Assembly (NCBI GenBank): GCA_963575745.1 | Contig: CAUYUJ010000925.1 | Coordinates: 404,201-459,200 of the forward strand | From: Prorocentrum cordatum | Lineage: Eukaryota > Sar > Dinophyceae > Prorocentrales > Prorocentraceae | Direction of reading: 5' to 3' | DNA: 55,000 nt | Shown: one piece after another, positions 30,721 to 40,431 of the stretch | How positions within the stretch are numbered: position 1 is the first letter of the stretch | Layout of the letters: each line of letters opens with the position of its first letter | Position numbers and translations under genes: made by a program | Notes under the pieces: model-generated | Seen by the model: only the letters and a program-made list of their open reading frames with translations | Database searches by the model: none | What the model was told of the DNA's origin: nothing

Positions 30721-31185
30721 AAACGATTTTTCCGCCAGGGCCAACTCTCGAGGCACCTGTTACTCCTGTTCTAACCTGACAAGTCAAAGCCCCACTCCTG
30801 CTGCTTAGATGGACTATGTTGTGCGCGCGCTTGGCGCAGCTCCTGATGTGGGAGTGGGCGGGGGTGTCTTCTGGAGACCTTCTGGCGAAAAATTACCCTG
30901 TGACGTACCCAACCCATTTGTACCAATGGAAAACGAGGGGTTGGCCGAAACTTGCATGGACAATCAACTTGATGTGTAAGCTACTTGGGACACGCGCCTA
31001 AGCCTATGGCATGATGCGCAGGAGAACCATACAAGAACGAGGGGCGACAGCTACAGGCTCGAAGAGGACATGGGGAGTCGGGAACGCAGAGCAGGAGAAA
31101 ATCGTGCGGGAAGCCGAACCATCAGCACGGCAGCAGCAGAGGGAAGGTGACTGCAGGAGGAGAACAAGGACGAACGCGGCGTCTA

Positions 31186-31240
31186 ATTTGAGTCTGCGGT
31201 GAGTACCACTGTGCTGTGCCCCTCAGCAGTCCTACGTCCC
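31186..31240 (+). repeat. Single orphan unit of the 101-bp tandem family
   Basis: TTTGAGTCTGCGGTGAGTACCACTGTGCTGTGCCCCTCAGCAG differs by a few bases from the first units of the array at 52,200-52,320, nearly 21 kb away. Confidence 0.75.
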
Positions 31241-31249
31241 AGACGAGCC

Positions 31250-31298
31250 GCAGTGGGACCCGACAAACGAGAGGGGCACATTCGTCGGGTCCCACTGC
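31250..31298. other. Perfect inverted repeat, 15-bp arms
   Basis: GCAGTGGGACCCGAC (31,250-31,264) and GTCGGGTCCCACTGC (31,284-31,298) with a 19-base loop, just after the orphan 101-bp-family unit. Confidence 0.8.
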
Positions 31299-31599
31299 CG
31301 CATGAGGAGTCCTGGGTGCTATTCACCAGCCTCGGCAACTTTTTTGGGAATGCAGCCAGTGATGGGGCGCTGGCTGCCGCGAGTGTCCATGATGACTATG
31401 TGTTCCAGTTTGGCTATCCTCCTCCCCCTCCTAAATCTCCCCCCGAATGTGCCCTTTTTCCCGCGGCGGGCTGGCCTCCTAGAGTTCAGATTCTCCCCTT
31501 TCTCCCTCTTCCCTGTTGCTGCCTTGCTTGCGACTGCGCTTGCTGCTTCGTCGGGGCCGCCCGCTCGTCCTCCCTCGCCCGCAGGTCGACTGGCCCGCC

Positions 31600-32700
31600 G
31601 CTGCTCCTGCCCGGCACCGCGGCTACCGCTGCCGCGACCAGCGACGCCAGCACTTCCACGACGACTGCCACGACCGCGGCTACGACGGCTACGTCCCATC
31701 CCAGGACCAGGCCCTCCCCCACTTCCACGCAAACAACCACACACTCCACTGCGGCTACGACCAGGGCCACGACCGCTGCCACGACTATGACAACGACCAG
31801 CGACGCCTGCACTGCCACGTCGACGCGGCTACGACGCTTACGACCCCTCCCGCGACCATGAGTACTCCCACTGCCACGCCAACTACCACGACCTCGACCA
31901 CAACCACGACCTGGGCCACGACCACTACCGCGACCATGACCACGACCAGCGACGCCTGCACTACCACGCCGGCAACCACGACCGCGGCTACGACGCTCAT
32001 GATCCATCCCACGACCATGTCTACTCCCACTGCCACGCTAACTACCACGACCTCCACTACGACCACGACCAGGGCCACGGCCGCGAGCATTCCTACGGCG
32101 ACGAAGGACGCGATCGCGGCCACCACCACGGCCACGTCCAGCGACGCCAGCAGTACCGCGTCAACTACCACGACTGCGTCGACGACGGCTACGGCTCCTC
32201 CCACGACCACGACCACGCCTGCTCCCACGCCAACTACCACGACCTCCACTACGACCACGACCGGGGCCACGACCGCTACCACGGCGACATCGACCACCAC
32301 CGACGCCAGCTCCGACGGCTTCGCCGGCATGGCGGCTTCGGCACCACCTCCGACGGCGGCCCCCGCGCCGACGACTCCGACACCAGCTCCAGCCGCGACC
32401 CCGGGGCTGGTTCCGGCGGAGATGCCGATTGGCTCGGCGTTGCTCACGACGTCTGCGGCGTTGGTTCCGAAAGCAATTCCGACGGCAGCGTCGACGAGGC
32501 TTTTGACGCCTACCTCGACAGCGGCACCAGCGCCGGCTCCGACAACGACACCGTCGGCGTCTCCGACGCCGGCTCCGACGGCAGCCCCACGGCCGTGCAG
32601 GTCGACGCTCCCGACGCCAGCTCCGAGGGCGACACCGGCGACATCTTCGGAGGAGACTTTGACGCCAGCTCCGAGGGCGACCCCGGAGCCAGCTCGAGGG
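31600..32700. repeat. Thr/Ala/Asp triplet-rich imperfect repeat region
   Basis: Words such as CCACGACCTC, ACGACCACGAC, GGCCACGACC and AGCGACGCC recur; longer copies lie near 31,880, 32,040 and 32,230. Each plus frame reads as a Thr-, Asp/His- or Arg-rich chain and the minus frame as Val-rich, so no single frame can be chosen. A mucin-like coding region is possible but unproven. Confidence 0.6.
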
Positions 32701-35405
32701 GCGACACCAGCACCTACGCCGGCATGAACGCCAGCGCCTACACCAGTACCAGCGCCAGCATCGACGCCAGCGCCAACGCCCGCGCCTACGCCGACACCAA
32801 CGCCAGAGCCTACGCCACCGTCGACGACAGCACCGACGACAGCGCCAACGCCGGCGCCTACGCCGGCATGAACGCCAGCGGCAGCGCCAGCATCGACGCC
32901 AGCGCCAACGCTCGCGCCTACGCCGGCACTAATGCCAGAGCCTACGCCACCGTCGAGAACAGCACCGATGACTGCACCAACGCCGGCGCCTACGCGGGCA
33001 TGAATGCCAGCGCCTGCGCCAGCACCAGCGCCAGCATCGACGCCAACGCCAATGCCCGCGCCTATGCCGGCACAAACGCCAGAGCCTACGCCACCGTCGA
33101 CGACAACACCGACGACACCACCAACGCCCGCGCCTACGCTGGCATGAATGCCAGCGCCTACACCAGCGCCAGCGCCAGCATCGACGCCAGCGCCAACGCC
33201 CGCGCCTATGCTGGCACAAACGCCAGAGCCTACGCCACCGTCGACGACAGCACCGACGACAGCACCAACGCCCGCGCCTACGCTGGCATGAATGCCAGCG
33301 CCTACACCAGCACCAGCGCCAGCATCGACGCCAGCGCCAACGCCCGCGCCTATGCTGGCACAAACGCCAGAGCCCACGCCACCGTCGACGACAGCACCGA
33401 CGGCAGCACCAACGCCGGCGCCTACGCCGGCATGAACGCCAGCGCCTACGCCACCACCAGCGCCAGCATCGACGCCAGCACCAACGCCCGCGCCTACGCC
33501 GGCACCAACGCCAGAGCCTACGCCACCATCGACGACAGCACCGACGACAGCACCAACGCCGGCGCCTCGGTCGGCATGAACGCCAGTGCCTACACCAGCA
33601 CCAGCGCCAGCATCGACGCCAGCGCCAACGCCCGCGCCTACGCCACCACCAACGCCAGAGCCTACGCCACTGTCGACGACAGCACTGGCACGAGCACGAC
33701 TACGACGACGAATCCGAGCACGAACCAGTGCAAACAGCACTACCAGCATCACCACGGGCAGAACCAGTGCAATCAGCACGACCACACACAGACGACCAGC
33801 ACCAGCGACACGGGCAACCAGCACGACCACCTGTGCAACCAGCATGCCTACGACTGCCACGAGCACGAACACTACAGCGGCAACCACCGCCGATGTGGCG
33901 ATTCCTACCACCAGCACCGGCTCGGCTCCCATGACTGCGAGGACCAGCTCCTGGGCGCTACACCAGAGCTCCCACGAGGCCACTACACTAATTCAGCCGA
34001 GCTTTACTTTCACCAGCACCTCCGCTCTTGCGCCGCATGCGCGTCGGGAGCGGCATGCACTTCTGCGTGCCCATGTGGATTCCCATCTCCCGACTCTCAA
34101 TGGCCAGCACGCTGCCTTTCGCATGGGGCCTCACTCGCTCTCGGTGGGGTGCGCAGTATCCTCCAACGAGCCCCCGCGCTCCTCGCAGCTCTCCCAATCG
34201 TGGCTCCTTCGGTCATGTTATGGGCTGTGACGGGGCAGGTCCTGAGCTCCACGCTCGGGGCGGCGCTTCCCGTCCACATGCACCCGGCGTTGCTCCTCGC
34301 CTCCGCCTGCGTGTCCCCAGCTCCTCTCGAGGTCGTCGTCTATGGGGTCATGGTGCACGGCGGACCCGCGCAGCGGGGCTTGGCAGCGATCTGTGCGACG
34401 GCTCTCGCTCACGACTTCCGCGCCCGACGCCCCCTGTGCGAGGCTTTGACGCTGGCTTCCACGGCGGCCCTCAGCCCAGCGTGGTTCTGCCCAGCGAGCC
34501 CCGCTGCTTGGGCCGGCCAGGTGGTCCTCCTCGTTCGGGCGGTCACCGCGCCTGCTTTCCCCGCTTCGGATGGCATTTGCGCCACGTGCCACTGGGAGAC
34601 TAATCGGTGCGCGTGCCGGCGTGGCGGTTCCCGCAGCCCTCAGCGTCCGAGCGCCGCGGCGGCTTCCTCTGCCTCTGCGGGCCCAGCGAGGCAGGAGGTC
34701 CACGTGAGCAACACGTTTGTCGAGGCGGGGCCAGCGGTTCGCTCCCCTGGGCGACACCTCCGGCGCAACCGGACTGACGGGGATGAGCCGCTCCTGGTCG
34801 TGGGACTCGGCGGGTTGAATCTCGAGGAACAGCGCCGGGCCGAGGCTCTCAACCACCCCCCGGCCAGCGCTCCTGGGGAAGGCGCCCCGCCGCCCGGGGC
34901 TCCACAGGCAGCGCCGCCAGCCGGGCAAGCTGCCCCCCCTCCCCTGGCGCCCGATCCTGCCCACCAGCGCAGGGTTCGTGCCCGCGTCCGGGTGCACTGT
35001 CCCGGGCGCGCGCCCGGCTGGGGGGACCACCAAAGGGTGCGCCCGCACCTGAACGAGCACGCCGCCGGGCGGTTCCCTGGGCTGCCACCAGTCCCGCCCG
35101 AGTACCTGCAAGAGCACCGGTTGGAGCAATGCTCGGTCTGCCAACGGTTCTTGTCGACGCGCTTCGGCGGCATCTGCCCGCGTTGCCGCCCTGCCGCGCG
35201 CGCGGCCGCAGCCGGGGCAGCCGCCGCTCCCGCCGCTGGCGGCCAACCGCGCAGCGAGCCCGCGGGTCTCCCCTCCCTCCGGGAAGCTTTCTCCAATCGC
35301 TCCACCACCAAGCGCTACGTCCCGAAGGGCGCCCGGGACCTCTGGGCACGGTGCTTAGTGCAGACGATGGCCCAGACCGTGCACAACGACACCGAGGCTG
35401 CGTGA
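32595..35405 (+). CDS. Long ORF: 48-residue repeats fused in frame to an RT-element zinc-finger region
   Basis: 936 codons without a stop. Residues ~38-365 are seven copies of a 48-residue unit of the form NASAYTSTSASIDASANARA..YATVDDSTDDSTNAGAYAGM. The middle (about 370-670) has no recognisable domain. Residues ~700-936 are the conserved head of a reverse-transcriptase element: HLNEH and C-x2-C...C-x2-C (CSVCQRF, CPRC) zinc-binding motifs, then ARDLWARCLVQTMAQTV. The frame stops at TGA (35,403-35,405) where relatives would be expected to have Trp, and continues open as the RT. The repeat part may be a genuine N-terminal domain or an unrelated minisatellite that happens to be in frame; high GC favours chance openness. 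Confidence 0.4.
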   Translation: MQVDAPDASSEGDTGDIFGGDFDASSEGDPGASSRGDTSTYAGMNASAYTSTSASIDASANARAYADTNARAYATVDDSTDDSANAGAYAGMNASGSASIDASANARAYAGTNARAYATVENSTDDCTNAGAYAGMNASACASTSASIDANANARAYAGTNARAYATVDDNTDDTTNARAYAGMNASAYTSASASIDASANARAYAGTNARAYATVDDSTDDSTNARAYAGMNASAYTSTSASIDASANARAYAGTNARAHATVDDSTDGSTNAGAYAGMNASAYATTSASIDASTNARAYAGTNARAYATIDDSTDDSTNAGASVGMNASAYTSTSASIDASANARAYATTNARAYATVDDSTGTSTTTTTNPSTNQCKQHYQHHHGQNQCNQHDHTQTTSTSDTGNQHDHLCNQHAYDCHEHEHYSGNHRRCGDSYHQHRLGSHDCEDQLLGATPELPRGHYTNSAELYFHQHLRSCAACASGAACTSACPCGFPSPDSQWPARCLSHGASLALGGVRSILQRAPALLAALPIVAPSVMLWAVTGQVLSSTLGAALPVHMHPALLLASACVSPAPLEVVVYGVMVHGGPAQRGLAAICATALAHDFRARRPLCEALTLASTAALSPAWFCPASPAAWAGQVVLLVRAVTAPAFPASDGICATCHWETNRCACRRGGSRSPQRPSAAAASSASAGPARQEVHVSNTFVEAGPAVRSPGRHLRRNRTDGDEPLLVVGLGGLNLEEQRRAEALNHPPASAPGEGAPPPGAPQAAPPAGQAAPPPLAPDPAHQRRVRARVRVHCPGRAPGWGDHQRVRPHLNEHAAGRFPGLPPVPPEYLQEHRLEQCSVCQRFLSTRFGGICPRCRPAARAAAAGAAAAPAAGGQPRSEPAGLPSLREAFSNRSTTKRYVPKGARDLWARCLVQTMAQTVHNDTEAA
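32712..33690. repeat. 144-bp minisatellite, seven units, in coding phase
   Basis: The marker AACGCCAGAGCCTACGCCAC occurs near 32,800, 32,932, 33,074, 33,218, 33,362, 33,506 and 33,650. Spacing is 132 once, then 144 five times, all multiples of three. There is an internal sub-rhythm of GCCAGC/GCCAAC words. Both strands are stop-free through it. Confidence 0.92.
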
Positions 35406-37113
35406 ACAGAGCTTGCGATGCTCCCGAAATGCGTCCTGCGCCCTCACACCCGTGGCGGCCGAGGCAGCAGGGCGGCCGGCGAAGCGCGGACCAAGGCGCT
35501 GTGCCGGCGCTGGCTGGACGGGGAGCGGGCCTCCCTGTGGGCCGAGGCTGTCGAGGCTCGCGCTGCCAAGCACGCCTCGCAAGCCCCCCAGCGAGCGGAG
35601 AGGTGCGTGCAGCTCGCCGCAGACGCCCAGTACTCCAAGAGCTGCTCGGCTCTGACCAGCGAGCCGCCCGTGGAGGTCACCCCCGACGTCGTCAAACAGA
35701 TGGGCCGGAAGCGCCCGCGCAGCCGCCAAGCTGTGGATCCCGCCAGCCTTCCGGCTGTCCACGCGGCAGCTGCCCTGCAGGTGGACGGGGGCGCGGTCCG
35801 GAGGGAGGTGCGGGCCTTCCCCCGGGGCTCGGCCGCCGGGCCAACGGGCCTCCGACCCCAACGCCTCAAAGACGCACTGCTCAACGCGGCCCGCAGGGAC
35901 GAGGTCACCGACCAGCTCCGGAACCTTGTCAACCTCTGCGCCGTGGGGCAGGCCCCGCCGGCCGTGTCCGAGTACTTCGCGGGCGCCTCTCTCGTGGCCC
36001 TGCCGAAGAAGGACGGAGGCCTGCGCCCTGTTGCCGTCGGGGAGGTGCTCCGGCGCCTCGTCGGCAAGTGCCTCTGCCACGAGGTTGCCGACGCCGCGCG
36101 CGACCGACTGGCTCCCCTCCAGATCGGCGTCGCGGTCCCTGGCGGCGCCGAGGCGGCGGTGCACGTCGCGCGCCAGTGGTGGACCCGCCACCTCGGGGAC
36201 CGGGGAAAGGTGTTTGCGAAGCTGGACTTGTCTAACGCCTTCAACACCCTGGACAGGCAGGCTCTGCTCCGCGCGGTCCACGAAGAGTATCCCGGGCTGG
36301 CACCCTGGGCCGACTGGTGCTACTCCCGCCCGTCAACTCTCCCTGGGCAAGCAGACAGTCCGCTCCGAGTGCGGAGTGCAGCAGGGCGACCCCCTGGGGC
36401 CCCTACTGTTCTCCCTAGCACTACAGCGCGCCGCCGAGGCCGCCCTTCGCGCGCCGCGCCACGGCGCCGACGGCGCCGTCGACCTGAGTTTTTTCTACTT
36501 GGACGACGGCTGCCTCGCGGGCGACGCGCCGGCCGTCGCGCGCCTCCTCCACTTGCTCGTGGCCAGCCTTGCCGCGGTGGGCCTCCAGCTGAGCACTGGC
36601 CCGGGCAAGTGTGAGGTGGTCCCCACTGGCGGAGACGCCTCCGACGTGTCTCTGGGCGGCTTCCCGCCGGGCTTCCGCCTCCGCACTGGTCGCAGCTTCG
36701 AGCTGCTCGGCGCGCCAGTGGGAGACGCGGACTTCTGCGCGGAGCACACCAAGCAGCGGGTCACGAGCGCCACCGACTTGCTGGAAGCTCTGGGGGAACT
36801 CGAAAACGCGCTGGTCGCGCTGCACCTCCTGCGCCAGTGCGCCTCCTTCTGCAAGCTGGGCTACTCCGCGCGCGTGGTGCCGCCCACCGCGCACGCCGCC
36901 TCCCTGCTGGCCATGGGCGACGCTGTCCGGGCCTGCCTTGAGCAACTGAGCGGCTGCTCGCCCTCCGACGCTTCTTGGCAGCAGGCTCAGCTAAAACTCA
37001 GGAAGGGAGGACTTGGCCTGCGCTCTGCCGCGAAGCACGCCGCCGCCGCCTACATCCCCAGAGGGTCTCGCCTTGCTAACCTAACCTGCAAGCTTAACAT
37101 GCTTAGCATTTAG
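34600..37113 (+). pseudogene. Zinc-finger reverse-transcriptase element, 5' part
   Basis: After the zinc-binding head (about 34,960-35,210) and the in-frame TGA at 35,403, the frame continues with RRWLDGERASLWAEA, GPTGLRPQRLKDAL, LVALPKKDGGLRPVAVGEVL (RT fingers), KVFAKLDLSNAFNTLD (motif A, Asp present), SECGVQQGDPLGPLLFSLAL (B), FFYLDDGCLAG (C, intact YLDD) and GPGKCEVVPTGG. A one-base frameshift lies near 36,330 between motifs A and B. Coding similarity ends at GLGLRSAAKHAAAAYI (about 37,059); the last 18 codons to 37,113 look foreign. It is a non-LTR-like RT of the RPVAVGE type. Its expected C-terminal part is absent here but present at 50,373-51,447. Confidence 0.8.
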
Positions 37114-37117
37114 GCCG
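37075..37117 (+). repeat. Left copy of a degenerate direct repeat flanking the gene cluster
   Basis: GCTAACCTAACCTGCA then AGCTTAACATGCTTAG..CCGG; compare GCTTACCTAAGCGG..CTGCTTATATGCTAG.CCGG at 50,301-50,336. About two thirds of positions agree with gaps. Confidence 0.4.
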
Positions 37118-37353
37118 GGGGACTGTCATGCTTATCTAGGAAGTGAAATTGTTATATAAGAAATAAGTACCATAGATATTGCAAATATGATGTATTTCTT
37201 ATAGGGATTCACTATAGATTGTACACATAGCACAGCAAGGCATATCACAGCATGGTTGACAGCACAGCACAGCACAGCACAGCACAGCACAGCACAGCAC
37301 AGCACAGCACAACACAACACAGCACAACAACACAGCCAGCACAGCACAGCACA
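37118..37353. repeat. AT-rich stretch followed by (CACAG)n pentanucleotide repeat
   Basis: 37,120-37,250 is markedly AT-rich (TTATATAAGAAATAAGTACC) in a GC-rich setting. It ends in about 19 imperfect CACAG units (37,256-37,353). It could be a 3' tail of the RT element or the left end of the inserted segment. Confidence 0.8.
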
Positions 37354-37619
37354 GCATGGGATTCAAGCAGCAGGCACAGCAGCACGAGCACACGCAAGCA
37401 CGAACACGACGATGGTGTCGCCGATGTCGCCGGTGTCCTGCGCGCCGCAGCGGTTGGCTCCATGGGCAAGCAGGCGGCCAGCAGCGACGGCGGCGGCGGC
37501 AAGCGGGCTCGCTGCAGGATCGCTTTTTGCTATTTCTTTTCTTTGTGGGGGAGAGGCCGCGGCCTGAGTTATATAGAGGCTGTCGGCGACCGCCGTTGTA
37601 GGGGGAGGAGCCCGACCGC

Positions 37620-37845
37620 CATGAAGGGGACAAGGTCAAGGAGCGACGGGATCGAGGGAGGAGGGGAGGGGAGGGAAAGAGTGCATGTAAAAACGGCTTA
37701 CAGCGATGGCAAGGCGCTGTACAAAGCGATCAGGAGCCACATTACCAGCCACAACTGGCTGCGCTACGGGACGCACCCTGGGAAGGACCAGTTCAATTCG
37801 AGCTGCAGCAACGAGATATTGAAACACCCCAAGGACGCCGTGTTT
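37620..37845 (+). CDS. Possible 5' exon of the acidic nuclear protein gene
   Basis: One frame has balanced, protein-like composition: VKTAYSDGKALYKAIRSHIT and HNWLRYGTHPGKDQFNS, ending near HPKDAV. It then enters T/C-rich sequence typical of an intron (37,846-38,084, with CTC repeats and a TTTCAG end). It may be a coding exon of the next gene or of a separate small gene. No domain is recognised. Start and splice sites are not determined. Confidence 0.3.
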
Positions 37846-38087
37846 TTGTGCTTTCCTTTTTCATTGGGCCTCAGCCTCCTTCCTTCGCATTCATTCCTGG
37901 AGCACCTCTTTCTCTTTGCCTGCAGGATCCACCCGCACTTCCATCCTCCTTCGCCTGCTCCTGCCTCGAGTCGGATCCTCCTCCTCCTCCTCCTCCTTCT
38001 CCTCCTCCTCCTCCTTCCTCCTCCTCCTCCTCCTCCTCCCTTCGATCCTCGTCCTTCTTGCCCTCGATTGAATATATCTTTCAGCTG

Positions 38088-40004
38088 ATGGCTGCGATCG
38101 AGTCGGTTGCGCCCAACTGGGCCATCGCGGAGTCGGCGAGCCTAGAGTGCTTCGAAACGCTGGTGAGGAAGAAGGCGCAGGAGTGGGACTTTGACGAGGC
38201 GTCTGCCTCGAGCTGGGCTACGCAGAGCAGCCTGAGGTTGCTTCGGTCAAAGTGCGCACTCGCCCCCATCCAGCCTGAACCCCTTTCGAAAGATCAGCCC
38301 CCATGGGATATAGATATCGACATCCGACCTCTACCATTCAGGGCCGCGCCCTGGAAACATGCTAACGTGAGGAGGAACATGATGAAGAGGATGGAGAAGG
38401 AGGAGGAGGAGGAGAAGGCGATGAAGAGGAGGAGGAGGAGGAGGAGGAGGAGGAGGAGGAGGAGGAGGGAGGAGGGAGGAGGAGGAGGAGGGGAAAGAGA
38501 AGGATCAGCCGAGTTTTTTTGTAATTCACCATTCGCCCGCAGGCTGCGGTCGCTGGCGCGCCACATGTGCGACCCCGTGCTGAAGGAATCCAAGGGAAAG
38601 CCCGTGCCCAAATGGCTGCTGACTTTACGCGAGCTGCAACGACAGGATGGCGACGACGGTGGAGGCTCGGCATCAGGTTCCAAGGGCTCAAGCAAGAAAA
38701 AACTCAAAGTCCAGGTCGGGTACGATCCAACGAAGACGCCCCCCGTGGCATGGAAGCTGGTCGGCGAAGGTGCACCCGAAACCTCAACGCAGATCTTCCA
38801 GGAGAAAGGCACTGAGGACCACGACATGATGCGCGCGAGGTTCGCCGACGGCAGCGTGCACGAGCTCCCCGCGCTCACGGTCGCGATGTACAAGGCTTCG
38901 AAGGCAGGCGCAGCCAGCAAGGATAGCATGACACCAGCGACGAAAGGCAAAAAGAGCAAAGGTTGGGTGCAGCAAAGCGTCGATGGAGAGACGGTCCAGG
39001 TGAAAGAGAAGTCTTTGTACAGGGTTGCAGGGATCCTGGTAAGGGGCATGATCATGACAGTGAATGGGGCTCAGAAGCTTGAACTTCCTTTCCACCGCTA
39101 CGACGAGGACTTCGCAAGAGGATGGCTTGAGAAGGCTGCGCAGAAATACGCAAAGGGACAGAAAACAGTCGCACAGCTGAAGGCAATGAAGGAGAAGCTT
39201 CCGAAAAAGCAAGGACCGCCCGCGCTCAAGCGCCCAGCAGCTGCCGCTGTCCTCAGGAGGCCTGCGGCCCAGGACGTCGGCGGCGGCGAGGAGGATGAGG
39301 GCGAAGACGATGAGCCGCCGAAGCCCAAGACGCCCAAGAAGCACGAGAAGGAGGCAGAGGAGGCAGAGGAGGACGAGGAGGAAGAGGAAGAGGAGGAAAA
39401 GGAGGAGGAGGAAGAGGAGGAAGAGGAGGAGGATGATGACGAAGAGAACGAGGAAGGCGAGGAGGAGGAAGCCAAAGTAGAAGACGCGATCGTCGACCCC
39501 GCCAGCACTTCGATGAAGAGGCCTGCGGCAGTGACCTCTGCAGAGCTCGACGATATCGACGCGGTGATCGATGGCATTCCGAGCGATGAGGATGAGGATT
39601 GTTGCAATGAGGAAGGTGGCGAGGAGGAAGCGAAAATCTCAGAGTCCGAGCTGTCGGCCGCGCAGGGCCCTCCGAAGATGAAGAAGCCAGCCGCTGCAGC
39701 TGCGCCAGGGGGCCACCAAGAGGAAGCAGAGGAGGAGGGAGATAAGGCGACCGAGGCCGAGGAGGAGGAGGAGGTAGAAGCTGCGGGCGAAGACGAAGAA
39801 GAGGAGGAAGAGGAGGAAGAGGAGGGAGAGGAGGAAGAGGAGGAAGAGGAGGAAGAGAAGAATGAGGCGGAAGAGAAGGCAGCTGAGGAGCCGTCGCAGG
39901 GATCCCAGGTGATGCGGAGGCCAGCCAGGATGCCAGCTCCTCGAGAGTCGATGGTGTCCCGAGCCATCGCAATGCTGGAGCACGGGCGCGGCCTTCTTAG
40001 GTAG
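38088..40004 (+). CDS. Acidic nuclear protein with repeated KRPA-type motifs (unknown function)
   Basis: ATG at 38,088 follows an acceptor-like ATATCTTTCAG. The N-terminal part (MAAIESVAPNWAIAESASLE...) precedes a likely intron at about 38,369-38,542, filled with GGA repeats and ending CGCCCGCAG. The middle (38,543-39,220) is a balanced domain: RLRSLARHMCDPVLKESKGK, VGYDPTKTPPVAWKLVGEG, DDHDMM-like acidic turn, RYDEDFARGWLEKAAQKYAK. The C-terminal third alternates long Glu/Asp runs with five short boxes: LKRPAA, LRRPAA, MKRPAA, MKKPAA and MRRPAR. Such boxes with acidic runs suggest a nuclear, chromatin- or DNA-associated protein, as KRPA repeats are frequent in dinoflagellate proteins I have seen. 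It heads a run of same-strand genes inside the split RT element. The Glu runs come from GAG repeats, so their length may vary. Confidence 0.7.
   Translation: MAAIESVAPNWAIAESASLECFETLVRKKAQEWDFDEASASSWATQSSLRLLRSKCALAPIQPEPLSKDQPPWDIDIDIRPLPFRAAPWKHANVRRNMMKRMEKEEEEEKAMKRRRRRRRRRRRRRREEGGGGGGEREGSAEFFCNSPFARRLRSLARHMCDPVLKESKGKPVPKWLLTLRELQRQDGDDGGGSASGSKGSSKKKLKVQVGYDPTKTPPVAWKLVGEGAPETSTQIFQEKGTEDHDMMRARFADGSVHELPALTVAMYKASKAGAASKDSMTPATKGKKSKGWVQQSVDGETVQVKEKSLYRVAGILVRGMIMTVNGAQKLELPFHRYDEDFARGWLEKAAQKYAKGQKTVAQLKAMKEKLPKKQGPPALKRPAAAAVLRRPAAQDVGGGEEDEGEDDEPPKPKTPKKHEKEAEEAEEDEEEEEEEEKEEEEEEEEEEDDDEENEEGEEEEAKVEDAIVDPASTSMKRPAAVTSAELDDIDAVIDGIPSDEDEDCCNEEGGEEEAKISESELSAAQGPPKMKKPAAAAAPGGHQEEAEEEGDKATEAEEEEEVEAAGEDEEEEEEEEEEGEEEEEEEEEEKNEAEEKAAEEPSQGSQVMRRPARMPAPRESMVSRAIAMLEHGRGLLR
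38369..38542 (+). other. Likely intron with (GGA)n, ends GA..AG
   Basis: 174 bases (58 codons, no stop), so the reading frame runs through it. The core is (GGA)n (38,395-38,485). The 3' end is TTTTTTTGTAATTCACC then ATTCGCCCGCAG. To keep the downstream frame, the donor must begin GA (or be a nearby non-GT site). Confidence 0.45.
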
Positions 40005-40431
40005 AAGTCTCGAATCGGTGCGATCGTTTGCCCTGCGCCTGAAAATGAAAGAATCCCAATTTCCTTTGTCCTCCACGCTGCCCCCCCCCCATCAACCTTG
40101 AAATCGGTGAGCACCCCGTGGGCTGAGGGTCGATGCGATCCAGGGGTCGGTCTGAGATCGGGGCCTCCCGCGGCCCTTGAAGCACGTGTTAAAACTGTAG
40201 TTTCTTAAAAACTGATTTGGTGGAGGGCTCCCAAGGGGCCTGGCACCTTGAGCTCAGTCGTCATTCCATCGCCGTCGTAACCCCGACGTCAAGAAACAGA
40301 TCCTGGGATCCTGGAGGCCGATCGAGACGCCGATTGAATCGCAGCCACGTGCTCCCAGGGACGGCCCATCCCGCCCGCGGCGCCCGCGGGTCCGTGATGA
40401 GCGCCAGGCCTGAGTCCCCTGCAGGCTCATC
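40005..40431. other. Intergenic / 3' UTR interval
   Basis: No ORF with coding character. C10 run at 40,081. No poly(A) signal would be expected in a dinoflagellate. Confidence 0.4.

Noticed and set aside
31785-33983. 732-codon minus-strand ORF rich in Val, Gly and Ala
   Set aside because: It is antisense to the triplet and 144-bp repeats; both strands are stop-free there because of the repeat composition.
37075-37090. CTAACCTAACC as a telomere-like repeat
   Set aside because: Only two short units and not the usual TTTAGGG type.
38100-40004. Long minus-strand Ser-rich frames opposite the acidic protein
   Set aside because: Antisense of GAG codons gives Ser/Leu runs; the plus strand has the balanced domain and the KRPA boxes.
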